Part shown: positions 10,532 through 18,882 of the stretch, piece by piece
How positions within the stretch are numbered: position 1 is the stretch's first letter
Layout: each line of letters opens with the position of its first letter
Assembly (NCBI RefSeq): GCF_004116385.1
Contig: NZ_PEIB01000022.1
Span: 1 to 64,000, forward strand
Length of the DNA stretch: 64,000 nt
DNA from: Veronia nyctiphanis
Lineage (GTDB): Bacteria; Pseudomonadota; Gammaproteobacteria; Enterobacterales; Vibrionaceae
Direction: 5' to 3'
The notes under the pieces: model-generated
What the model saw: only the letters and a program-made list of their open reading frames with translations
Databases searched by the model: none
What the model was told of the DNA's origin: nothing
Made by a program: the position numbers and the translations under genes

Positions 10532-11907
10532 ATGAGTCAGTTAAGCTCTACCCTTACCTCGATAGAAACTATGCCAACCATTACGCGCACTGAATACGAC
10601 CTGCTAGGACAAAGGCAAGTCCCCGCTGATGCGTATTATGGAATTCATACTCTACGGGCAGTAGAGAATTTTCGCATCTCCAATACCACCATTTCAGATG
10701 TGCCGGAGTTTGTGAGAGGCATGGTTTACACCAAAAAGGCCGCAGCCATGGCGAATAAAGAGCTGGGTGCCATTCCCGCTGACGTCGGTCAGTATATTAT
10801 TCAGGCATGTGACCTGATCCTTGAGTCCGGCAAGTGCATGGATCAATTCCCGTCTGATGTTTTTCAAGGCGGCGGGCACATCGGTCAACATGAACGCCAA
10901 TGAAGTTATAGCAAACCTCGCGCTTGAGTTAATGGGACATGAAAAGGGCGAATACGACATCATCAATCCCAACGACAATGTTAACAAGAGTCAGTCGACA
11001 AACTGCGCCTACCCAACAGGCTTTCGTATCGCCGTTTACAACAGCGTGTTAACGCTGGTCTCTTCAATTTTCCATTTGCAGCAGGCTTTCGAAGAAAAAG
11101 GGACTGAATTTAAAGATGTACTGAATATGGGGCGAACCCAGCTTCAGGATGCCGTGCCGATGACCGTGGGACAGGAGTTTCAAGCCTTTTCCACACTACT
11201 CAAAGAAGAAATAAAAAACCTGAAATACACCTCTGAGCTCCTGCTCGAGATTAACCTTGGCACCACAGCGATTGGCACCGGGCTCAATGCCGTTGAAGGT
11301 TATCAACATCTCGCGGTGCAGCGCCTTGCAGAAGTAACCGGCCTCGACTGCAAACCCGCGGAAGATTTGTAATGACTTACGTCTTTTGTCATCAGGGCCG
11401 CGCGCAGGACTGAACGAAATCAACCTGCCCGAAATGCAGGCAGGCTCTTCAATCATGCCAGCAAAAGTAAATCCAGTGATCCCTGAAGTCGTCAATCAGG
11501 TATGCTTCAAAATGATGGGCAACGACACCACAATCACCTTTGCAGCTGAAGCGGGACAACTGCAGCTAAACGTGATGGAGCCCGTTATCGGTTAAGCGCT
11601 GTTTGAATCCATTGATATTCTCTCGAATGCCTGTATCAATCTTTCCGATAAATGCGTCAGCGGCATCACCGTAAATAAAGACGCTTGTGAAGCCTATGTC
11701 TTTAATTCTATCGGTATTGTTACCTATCTCAATCCGTTCATCGGCCATCATGAGGGCGATATTGTAGGTAAAATTTGTGCCGAAACAGGTAAGAGCGTAC
11801 GTGAGGTGGTGATTGAGCGTGGCTTGCTGACAGCAGAACAGTTAGATGAAACCTTCTCGGTCGACAACCTGATGCGCCCGAAATATAAAGCTAAGCGCTT
11901 CATTTGA
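10532..11907 (+). pseudogene. aspA: Aspartate ammonia-lyase, decayed
   Basis: Remnant of aspartase (L-aspartate to fumarate and ammonia). Three separate lesions are visible. At about 10877, in QGG/GTSVNMN, two bases are missing. At 11371, after PAEDL, the sequence jumps to [13 protein letters not shown], losing a segment I estimate at 83 bp by comparison with E. coli AspA; the break falls in GATTTG, which would occur at both ends of the lost segment. At 11593 TAA replaces the codon for Q in PVIGQALFES. QSTNDAYPTGF also reads [11 protein letters not shown]. Adding back 2 and 83 bases gives an exact 487-codon frame. These lesions are not single-base drops, so I read this as a real pseudogene. 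Confidence 0.88.
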
Positions 11908-11929
11908 TAACAAAAAACACAGGTAACCA

Positions 11930-11955
11930 AAAAAGAGGTTTCAGCGCCTCTTTTT
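11930..11955. terminator. Bidirectional terminator between aspA and a lipoprotein gene
   Basis: AAAAAGAGG pairs with CCTCTTTTT around an 8-base loop. It ends in the stop codon of the convergent lipoprotein gene and follows the aspA stop by 22 bp. Confidence 0.85.
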
Positions 11956-12485
11956 CAATTTAAACATGTCTTGAGCTGCTGAACCGAAGCTGGCGAAAGG
12001 GTAAGCGTATTTTTCAGAGTCACAGGTATCGCTTGCTGCTCTCCCATAGTCAGTGTTCTGTCAAATCCCAATGCGACTGGATTGTTGCCGACCTGATTGT
12101 TCACAATCACCCCTGAGACACGTGAACGGTGGCTACCAGATACTCGCGTCACGCTGATGGTTTGTGTCAATCCGATATCAACGGGTATTGAAACTCTCTC
12201 GCCTCCACTGTCTATATTCAGCAAGCTGATATCAGATGTCGAATCATCAAAAATCATTCTGCTGCATGCAGACAAGCCGTTTTTCAGCTCAAAGGTCGGC
12301 AGCATCATTGCATTGGAAATATCGCCGCTTTCATCTTCACGGTAAAGCATCGTTTCGACTTTCACCGTGTCAGCATCAACTGACATGACAGACATTAGCA
12401 ATATCTCGTTATCATATTTTGGTGTTAAAGAAGGAACAGAAGAACAACCCGTCAGCAGTATCATGAGTCCAATGAGGCGTTTCAA
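11955..12485 (-). CDS. Predicted lipoprotein, unknown function
   Basis: A 176-residue protein with a lipoprotein signal: MKRLIGLMILLTGCSS has a basic start, a short hydrophobic stretch and a lipobox LTGC, so residue 14 should be lipidated. The rest is beta-rich and polar, with a second cysteine pair candidate (SACSRM, KTCLN). I recognise no family. Its stop lies in the terminator shared with aspA, and it is preceded by a long hairpin at 12539-12585. Confidence 0.75.
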   Translation of the reverse strand: MKRLIGLMILLTGCSSVPSLTPKYDNEILLMSVMSVDADTVKVETMLYREDESGDISNAMMLPTFELKNGLSACSRMIFDDSTSDISLLNIDSGGERVSIPVDIGLTQTISVTRVSGSHRSRVSGVIVNNQVGNNPVALGFDRTLTMGEQQAIPVTLKNTLTLSPASVQQLKTCLN

Positions 12486-12538
12486 GGTATTCAGTCTCCA
12501 GATGGTGTCACCGTTAAATTCTGAAGGCAGAGCCTAAC

Positions 12539-12585
12539 ACACTGCACAGCACAAATGAACAGTGTACATTTGTGCTGTGCAGTGT
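12539..12585. repeat. 19-bp perfect inverted repeat
   Basis: Left arm 12539-12557 and right arm 12567-12585 are perfectly complementary over 19 bp with a 9-base loop. It lies 23 bp past the stop of the small gene ending at 12608 and about 55 bp before the lipoprotein start, both on the minus strand. There is no T tract on either side, so a plain intrinsic terminator is not clear; it could stabilise or process the transcript between them. Confidence 0.8.
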
Positions 12586-12607
12586 TCACCTAAGAATCAT
12601 TTTTCAG

Positions 12608-12769
12608 TTATCCCATAAAAAACTGCGTGATGTAGACACCCACGATTGAGATGACAACCAAAGATCGACGTGTCGCTCTTTTTGAATTCCTTTCCGGTGA
12701 CAACACCTCTTTACGAGGCTCTTCGTGATAGCTCTTTTTGTAAAGTTCTGGGGAGTAAACAGGATACAT
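12608..12769 (-). CDS. Small C-terminal-anchored membrane protein (53 aa)
   Basis: Start chosen at 12769 (MYPVYSPELYKKSYHEEP) because AAGGAG lies 9 bases upstream; ten more codons are open upstream without a binding site. A charged N-terminal half is followed by one hydrophobic helix, RSLVVISIVGVYITQFFMG, at the very end. It resembles the upstream neighbour at 12796-12951: both start MY..YS.(E/D)L..K..H and end in a membrane helix. Function unknown. Confidence 0.7.
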   Translation of the reverse strand: MYPVYSPELYKKSYHEEPRKEVLSPERNSKRATRRSLVVISIVGVYITQFFMG

Positions 12770-12795
12770 AATGGCATCTCCTTTTGGGCAAGTGA

Positions 12796-12951
12796 TCAAA
12801 CGATGAAAAGATAGTTAATGAACAAACCAGCAATTGCGCCTGCTGCTGCCAGCGCACCCAATGGAGAAAGCTCTTTCTTCCTGTTGTATTGCTCAACAAG
12901 TGCCTGATGGTGGGCTTTAATGTGAAGATCGGTTGAATAATATTGATACAT
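12796..12951 (-). CDS. Small C-terminal-anchored membrane protein (51 aa), sister of the next gene
   Basis: A 51-codon frame starting MYQYYSTDLHIKAHHQALV at 12951, with AAGGA 7 bases upstream. It ends LGALAAAGAIAGLFINYLFI, one hydrophobic helix next to the C-terminus. The N-terminal pattern matches the gene at 12608-12769, which starts 26 bp downstream, so the two look like a diverged tandem duplication in one operon. No known family recognised. The divergent dsbD gene begins 213 bp upstream. Confidence 0.7.
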   Translation of the reverse strand: MYQYYSTDLHIKAHHQALVEQYNRKKELSPLGALAAAGAIAGLFINYLFIV

Positions 12952-13164
12952 AATCTGTTCCTTGATGTTGTTGTCTCATTGGTTTCCACTCTAAAACCTC
13001 AACTTAACTTCAGGAAAAGTGTTTTTTCATAAAAAACTAATAAAAGCTTTGCTTCATAAACAAAAGGGAAAATGGGCAATTGGTGATGAAACATTATTCA
13101 GTCATATCCGGTCTGGGTGATATAGTGGGAATTAACGAGTAACAATGGGTATCTGTTAACAACA

Positions 13165-14991
13165 ATGTTTTCTAAACTTTGCCGTTTGATGGCGCTGATA
13201 GCTGTCTTAGGTTGCATGCCTCAGGCTGCCAATGCTGAATTCAGCTTATTTGGCCAAACTTCGACACCAAGTAACGATGTTTCGTTTATTCCTGTTGATC
13301 AGGCTTTTCCCTTTAATTTTTCACAGCAAGGGAATTTGCTCTATCTGGATTGGCAGGTCACCCCTGGGTACTACCTCTATAAAGATAAAATGAAAATCAC
13401 AGGGAGTGACGGCATAGAACTCGGTCGTGTTGACCTGCCTGCTGGCGAACCTCATTACGATGAGTTTTTCGGTGAGGTGAGTGTTTACAAACAGCCCGTT
13501 ACACTGAGTGCCATTATTCATTCGGCAACTGAAAACGCGACACTGAATGTCAGCTATCAGGGCTGCGCTGAAGCAGGCTTTTGCTACCCGCCGGAAACCA
13601 TCAGTGTTCCTCTGACAAAAGTAGTAGCGGGTAATCAATCTTCAGGCAAGAAAGAGAATGCCACGTCAGCAAGTACTGACTTATTACCCGCTGTTGATGC
13701 TGATGCTACCGACAGCATGCAGCAAACCGATCAGGCACCGGAAGTCAGCAGTCTGGCGGATAACTGGTGGCAGCCTCTTCTGTTCCTTGGGTTGGGGATC
13801 GGCCTTGCGTTTACACCTTGCGTCTTGCCTATGTACCCAATACTGACAGGGATTGTTTTGGGCGGGGGGCGAAAAGGACACGCCACCACCTTCAAACTTT
13901 CCATACTGTATGTTCAGGGTATGGCACTGACCTACACCTTATTGGGTTTGGTCGTTGCGTCTGCGGGCTTGCAGTTTCAGGCGGCTTTGCAACACCCGTA
14001 TGTTCTCTTGGGGATGAGTGTTGTGTTTATTCTCTTGGCATTGTCAATGTTTGGGGTCTTTACGCTGCAACTCCCCGCCGGTGCGCAAACTTGGTTGAGC
14101 CAAATCAGTAATCAGCAAAAAGGCGGTACTAACGCGGGCGTATTTACCATGGGGGCTATCTCAGGCCTGATTTGCTCCCCATGTACCACAGCGCCTTTAT
14201 CCGGCGCTCTGATTTATGTAGCAAAAAGCGGCGATTTACTCACGGGGGCGGTAACCTTGTACGCACTGGCTCTCGGTATGGGTATTCCTTTGATTGCCGC
14301 GGCGATGTTCGGTAACAAGCTGCTACCAAAAGCGGGCGGTTGGATGGACGGCATCAAAGTCTTTTTTGGCTTTATCCTGCTGGCTGTTCCTATTTTCTTG
14401 CTTGAGCGTCTGATACCGGAGTTTTGGGCGTCGGTACTCTGGTCTGTCTGGTTACTAGCAGCGCTGGGTTGGCTCTATCACACCAGCAGACAAATGACGC
14501 CGGGCAAGCTCTCTAGCATCTTGGGTATTGCCGCGATTATCGGAATGAGCGCCGGCGCAGTGAATCTCTATCAAACCATAGGTTTACCGGGGGCTACCCA
14601 CGCAAAAGAGGCGACGCACCTTGAATTTATCCGCGTCAGCTCTGCGAGTTCCCTTGAGAATGAGTTAGCCAAAGCAAAAGCAGCAGGTAAGCCTGTGATG
14701 TTGGACTTCTATGCTGACTGGTGTGTGGCGTGTAAAGAGTTCGAAAAGTATACATTCCACAACCCGTCAGTATCGCCAAAGCTGCAAAACTTTGTGCTGC
14801 TTCAGGCCGATGTGACTGAAAACCGACCGCAAGATGTGATGCTGCTCAGTGAGATGGGCGTCTTGGGCTTACCGACCCTCGAGTTTTGGGACAGCCAAGG
14901 CAATAAACTGCCTGCGGCCCGCTTAACGGGCTTTGTTGAAGCCAAACCGTTTCTTGAGCACCTCAATAAATACAAACTTGCTCCTCAATAA
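13165..14991 (+). CDS. dsbD: Thiol:disulfide interchange protein DsbD
   Basis: Inner-membrane protein that carries electrons from cytosolic thioredoxin to periplasmic DsbC, DsbG and cytochrome c maturation proteins. The 608 residues show all three DsbD parts: a signal peptide (cleaved near AANAEF) and periplasmic immunoglobulin-like domain with the pair in CAEAGFCYPP; an eight-helix core with the cysteines in TPCVLPMYP and CSPCTTAPLSGAL; and a C-terminal thioredoxin domain with DFYADWCVACKEF. The ribosome binding site is weak. Frame intact. In E. coli dsbD also lies near aspA and fxsA, though cutA is missing here. Confidence 0.96.
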   Translation: MFSKLCRLMALIAVLGCMPQAANAEFSLFGQTSTPSNDVSFIPVDQAFPFNFSQQGNLLYLDWQVTPGYYLYKDKMKITGSDGIELGRVDLPAGEPHYDEFFGEVSVYKQPVTLSAIIHSATENATLNVSYQGCAEAGFCYPPETISVPLTKVVAGNQSSGKKENATSASTDLLPAVDADATDSMQQTDQAPEVSSLADNWWQPLLFLGLGIGLAFTPCVLPMYPILTGIVLGGGRKGHATTFKLSILYVQGMALTYTLLGLVVASAGLQFQAALQHPYVLLGMSVVFILLALSMFGVFTLQLPAGAQTWLSQISNQQKGGTNAGVFTMGAISGLICSPCTTAPLSGALIYVAKSGDLLTGAVTLYALALGMGIPLIAAAMFGNKLLPKAGGWMDGIKVFFGFILLAVPIFLLERLIPEFWASVLWSVWLLAALGWLYHTSRQMTPGKLSSILGIAAIIGMSAGAVNLYQTIGLPGATHAKEATHLEFIRVSSASSLENELAKAKAAGKPVMLDFYADWCVACKEFEKYTFHNPSVSPKLQNFVLLQADVTENRPQDVMLLSEMGVLGLPTLEFWDSQGNKLPAARLTGFVEAKPFLEHLNKYKLAPQ

Positions 14992-14997
14992 GAGCAC

Positions 14998-15027
14998 TGC
15001 CCGGCTGCAACGCCGGGTAGTTTGTCG
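14998..15027 (+). terminator. Possible dsbD terminator
   Basis: CCCGGC and GCCGGG pair around TGCAAC right after the dsbD stop. Only a broken T tract follows, so it is a weak terminator at best. Confidence 0.5.
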
Positions 15028-15127
15028 CTTTGCGCCCCGATCCATCTCTTACTTCCCCGTGCAATAAATTGATCCTCCTTCACACCAGTGCTAGCGTATC
15101 GATAAAAAAGGACAGATAAAACCTGAC

Positions 15128-15757
15128 ATGGACGCTCAATATTCAATAGTCATAGCAGATGATCACCCTCTGTTTCGCAATGCCCTGTTTCAGTCAGTGC
15201 ATATGGCGATAAGTGGTGCGACCTTGCATGAGGCTGACAGCTAAGCAGCTTGCTTGCTCTGCTTGATAAAGACGCTGATATCGATCTGTTACTGCTGGAT
15301 CTTAAAATGCCAGGTGCAGACGGCATGCTAGGCTCATTCAATTACGCAGTCAGTACCCTGACCTGCCGATTGTGGTGATCTCCGCGAATGAAGAGCCGAA
15401 TGTCATTCGTCAGGTCAAATCTCATGGTGCGTTTGGTTTCATACCAAAATCTAGCGATATGCGTGAGTTGATGCGTTCACTGAACCAAGTACTCGCAGGT
15501 GAACCTTGTTTCCCGGAAGGCATCGATGACCATCAGGAAAGCGATGGGCTCCACGATAAGATTGCCTCACTAACACCTCAGCAATATAAAGTGCTTCACA
15601 TGCTGGCCGAAGGCTGCTGAACAAGCAAATTGCCTTCGAGCTCGACGTGTCGGAAGCAACAATTAAAGCCCACATGACCGCTATTTTCCGCAAGCTTGGT
15701 GTCAAGAGCCGCACCCAAGCCGTTATTCTCCTTCAGCAGATGGATATTAATGCCTGA
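15128..15757 (+). CDS. crbR: LuxR/NarL-type response regulator CrbR (three single-base gaps)
   Basis: Receiver plus LuxR-type DNA-binding regulator, the partner of the CrbS kinase; in vibrios CrbSR switches on acs for acetate uptake. Pieces in three frames join into one 210-residue protein if one base is restored at about 15243, 15331 and 15616, each time doubling a neighbouring base. It then reads IADDHPLFRNAL, LLLDLKMPGADG (phosphorylated Asp), PIVVISANEEPNVI, LTPQQYKVLHMLAEG and NKQIAFELDVSEATIKAHMT (recognition helix). Three dropped bases in 630 bp could be sequence error, or a real loss of this regulator; the sequence alone cannot decide. The crbR name rests on domain order and neighbours. 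Confidence 0.8.
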
Positions 15758-15913
15758 ATGCCCAGCTTTCAGGCTACTCCATTACCGCTTCAGCTCTCAT
15801 TTTCCTTTAATTCTCATTTCTAGCATTAGACCTTCGGCTAATGGTAACATTTCATTAACATTCCCAATCCGCACCACTTTCCTTTAAATTCAGATGCTTA
15901 GCCACCAAAACCG

Positions 15914-15925
15914 CTAGACTAAAGT
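15914..15925. promoter_or_regulatory. TAGACTAAAG motif upstream of the symporter genes
   Basis: CTAGACTAAAGT lies 75 bp upstream of the small symporter subunit start. Nearly the same decamer, TAGACTTTAG, occurs on the opposite strand at 23896-23905 upstream of acs, with TAGACTAGGC at 23938. Since both genes should answer to CrbR, this is a candidate site for that regulator. Binding is inferred. No gene is seen in 15758-15999. Confidence 0.35.
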
Positions 15926-15999
15926 TGCAATGTCAACTTGTCATCCTGCTGTTATGTTCAGAATGCAACAGTCTGAAAAATAGACAAGGAGAACAATCA

Positions 16000-16269
16000 A
16001 TGGCATTTGAAAGTAAGGAACAATCAAAAGCCTACTGGGACAGAAACGTGAAACTGATGACAGTCTTACTGGTTATCTGGTTCGTGGTTTCTTTTGGCTG
16101 TGGGATCTTGTTTGTTGACGCCCTGAATACCATTCAGATTGGCGGATATAAACTTGGTTTCTGGTTCGCCCAGCAAGGCTCGATTTACGTCTTCCTCGGT
16201 ATCATTTTCGTGTATGCACGTGAGATGCGGAAACTCGATCGTGAGTTTGGCGTCGATGATGACGATTAA
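16000..16269 (+). CDS. Sodium:solute symporter small subunit (DUF4212)
   Basis: An 89-residue membrane protein with the DUF4212 / TIGR03647 pattern: a YWDRNVKLM start, helix LLVIWFVVSFGCGILF, and a second helix GSIYVFLGIIFVYAREM. The ATG at 16000 follows AAGGAGAA; the open frame extends upstream without a binding site. Such proteins always lie just before a large symporter subunit, as here (21 bp gap). The pair probably takes up acetate or another short carboxylate, judging by the CrbS, CrbR and acs neighbours. Confidence 0.92.
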   Translation: MAFESKEQSKAYWDRNVKLMTVLLVIWFVVSFGCGILFVDALNTIQIGGYKLGFWFAQQGSIYVFLGIIFVYAREMRKLDREFGVDDDD

Positions 16270-16290
16270 TAACGGCAAGGTGGAATTAAG

Positions 16291-18017
16291 ATGGATCTAA
16301 AAACAATTACCTACTTGTGGTTGGCGCAACATTTGCTCTCTACATAGGTATCGCTATCTGGGCAAGAGCCGGAACGACAAAAGAGTTTTATGTCGCCGGT
16401 GGCGGTGTAAACCCGATTGCTAACGGTATGGCAACCGCTGCGGACTGGATGTCTGCTGCTTCATTTATCTCAATGGCAGGTCTGATTGCTTTCATGGGGT
16501 ACGGTGGCTCTGTATTCCTGATGGGCTGGACAGGCGGCTATGTCTTACTTGCACTCCTTCTCGCACCCTATCTTCGCAAGTTCGGCAAATTCACCGTTCC
16601 TGAGTTTGTTGGTGAACGCTTTTACTCCAATACCGCAAGGGTCGTTGCCGTTGCCTGTCTGATCATCGCCTCGGTCACCTATGTTATCGGGCAAATGAAA
16701 GGTGTCGGCGTGGCATTTGGTCGCTTCCTCGAAGTTGACTACGCAGACGGTCTTTACATTGGTATGACGATTGTATTCATTTACGCTGTACTGGGCGGAA
16801 TGAAAGGGATCACCTACACCCAGATTGCGCAATATTGTGTATTAATTCTGGCATACACTATCCCTGCGGTTTTCATCTCGCTGCAACTGACAGGTAACCC
16901 GTTCCCGCAGCTCGGTCTCGGCAGCACCATGGTGGGCACCGATCAGTACCTGCTCGACAGGCTGGATCAGGTGGTCACAGAAATTGGGTTTACCGAATAC
17001 ACCACCGCCGTTCGTGGCGACACACTCAATATGTTTGTCTACACCATGTCGCTGATGATTGGTACGGCAGGCCTGCCACACGTCATTATCCGTTTCTTCA
17101 CCGTGCCTAAGGTTCGTGATGCAAGAAGTTCAGCGGGTTGGGCATTGGTGTTCATTGCCATTCTCTACACAACGGCACCAGCTGTTGCAGCCATGGCACG
17201 ACTGAATCTGATGGATACGGTAAACCCACCATCGGGTCAGAGCCTTGCTTATGACGAGCGTCCGGTATGGTTCAAAAACTGGGAGAAAACTGGCTTATTG
17301 GGCTTTGAAGACAAAAACGGTGATGGCCGCATTCAGTACACGCCGAGCAACGAAACCAATGAGCTGAAAGTTGACCGTGACATCATGGTACTGGCGAACC
17401 CGGAAATCGCGAACCTTCCAAACTGGGTGATTGCGCTGGTTGCCGCAGGCGGACTGGCTGCTGCACTGTCAACGGCAGCAGGCTTGTTGCTGGCGATATC
17501 ATCCGCGGTCTCACATGACCTGATTAAAGGTGTGATTAACCCGAATATTTCCGAGAAAAATGAGCTGTTGGCCAGCCGACTCTCCATGGTTGTGGCTATC
17601 GGTGTCGCCGGATATCTGGGACTTAATCCGCCCGGTTTCGCGGCCGGAACGGTGGCACTCGCCTTTGGTCTTGCAGCCTCATCCATCTTCCCTGCATTGA
17701 TGATGGGCATATTCAGCAAGAACATAAACAAAGAAGGCGCCATTGCCGGGATGATTGCAGGTATCAGTATCACCCTGTTCTATGTATTCCAGCACAAAGG
17801 CATTCTGTTTGTGTCTGACTGGAAATATCTGGAAAGCTGGGGCTCGAACTGGTTCTTCGGTATCGAACCGAATGCCTTCGGCGCGATCGGTGCAGTGTTT
17901 AACTTTGCTGTTGCCTTTGGCGTATCGAAAGTGACGGGCGAAACACCGCAGGAAGTGAAAGATCTGGTCGAGCACGTCAGGGTTCCTGCTGGCGCGGGCG
18001 AAGCGGGTGCTCACTAA
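16291..18017 (+). CDS. Sodium:solute symporter large subunit, VC_2705 type (frameshift at about 16317)
   Basis: Transporter of the sodium:solute symporter family, close to the acetate permease ActP. The true start is ATG 16291 (MDLKTITYL); after nine codons one G is missing in TTGTGGTTGGC, and the frame resumes VGATFALYIGIAIWARAGTTKEF. Restored length is 575 residues, with about 13 helices and family motifs GMATAADWMSAASFISMAG and GLAAALSTAAGLLLAISSAV. It includes a soluble loop with an acidic DKNGDGRIQYTPS stretch resembling a calcium-binding EF loop. Translation starts after AAGGTGGAATTAAG. A clear terminator follows. The frameshift is probably sequence error. Confidence 0.9.
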
Positions 18018-18050
18018 GAAATGAGGGTTGAACCTGCTCACGTAACAATG

Positions 18051-18078
18051 AAAAAGCCCCACACCGGGGCTTTTTTTA
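18051..18078 (+). terminator. Terminator of the symporter operon
   Basis: AAAAAGCCCC and GGGGCTTTTT pair around ACACC, followed by more T. It lies 34 bp after the symporter stop codon. Confidence 0.93.
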
Positions 18079-18132
18079 TCAACGGCCTGAGTTAGGCTTT
18101 AATCATAGAAAGGGATAGCATCAGAAGTCACT

Positions 18133-18621
18133 ATGTTTACTAATAAGCACGTTGTTTTGGCGATGATTGTCGCCCCAATACTCGCCATCATCGCCTATTT
18201 CGGTATTGATGCCGCACTCAGTGAAAAGCCAATGGTCGCGGAAAAAGGAGAAACCTATCAGCTGGCCGCGCGCTCTAACTGCCGATACACCAGTGGCCTG
18301 TGTTCTTTAGAAAACGGCGACTTTAAACTAAAGCTCAAATCTGAATCACTGACAGAGACCACGCTATCGCTGACACTCACCTCCGAGTTCCCGTTACAGG
18401 GCGCAAGAATGTCACTCGGTGAGTCTGAAAGTGCTGAGCCAATTGCCATGTCGTCGACAGATAATAATGGAATGGAATGGGCCATCGAGATGCCCGCACC
18501 TCAAGGGCCAGAAAGCATGGTGAGATTAGTAGTGAAATCGAATGACAGTCTCTACTACGGGGAATCAGAAACTACGTTTGTTGAATACAAGACCTTCTTT
18601 ACGGAAAGTCAGGACAAATAA
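18133..18621 (+). CDS. Membrane-anchored periplasmic protein, unknown
   Basis: A 162-residue protein with one N-terminal helix (VVLAMIVAPILAIIAYFGIDAAL) and a polar, beta-rich rest that should lie in the periplasm. Two cysteines in NCRYTSGLCSLENG could form a disulfide. I do not recognise a family. It lies between the symporter terminator and the crbS operon on the other strand, so it may belong to the acetate module, but only position supports that. Confidence 0.75.
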   Translation: MFTNKHVVLAMIVAPILAIIAYFGIDAALSEKPMVAEKGETYQLAARSNCRYTSGLCSLENGDFKLKLKSESLTETTLSLTLTSEFPLQGARMSLGESESAEPIAMSSTDNNGMEWAIEMPAPQGPESMVRLVVKSNDSLYYGESETTFVEYKTFFTESQDK

Positions 18622-18662
18622 ACAGTCACAACAAACACGATGTGAACTAAAAAAACAGGCTA

Positions 18663-18881
18663 TCAAGCGGTCAGCAAGTACTCGCGGACCGCAGCCATGA
18701 CCGCGACAATTTGATTTTCATATTCCTGTTCTGTCAGCCAAAAGCTGATATCAGACCAACCATCAGTACCCATTCGATCAAGCTCTGTCAGTTCCATCTC
18801 ATTGCTTACAGGGTTCCACTGCCCCGCTACACGCATCAGGCCATACTCAGTATCCAGACGCGGAATTGCAAACGGCTCCAT
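18663..18881 (-). CDS. Small protein coupled to crbS, unknown
   Basis: A 72-residue acidic protein (MEPFAIPRLDTEYGLMRVAG ... AAVREYLLTA) without membrane segments. Its ATG begins one base after the restored crbS stop codon (TAA at 18883-18885), so it is almost certainly co-translated with the kinase. The tight junction also supports the corrected crbS frame. Function unknown; a role in CrbS signalling is a guess from the coupling. Confidence 0.75.
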   Translation of the reverse strand: MEPFAIPRLDTEYGLMRVAGQWNPVSNEMELTELDRMGTDGWSDISFWLTEQEYENQIVAVMAAVREYLLTA

Positions 18882-18882
18882 C

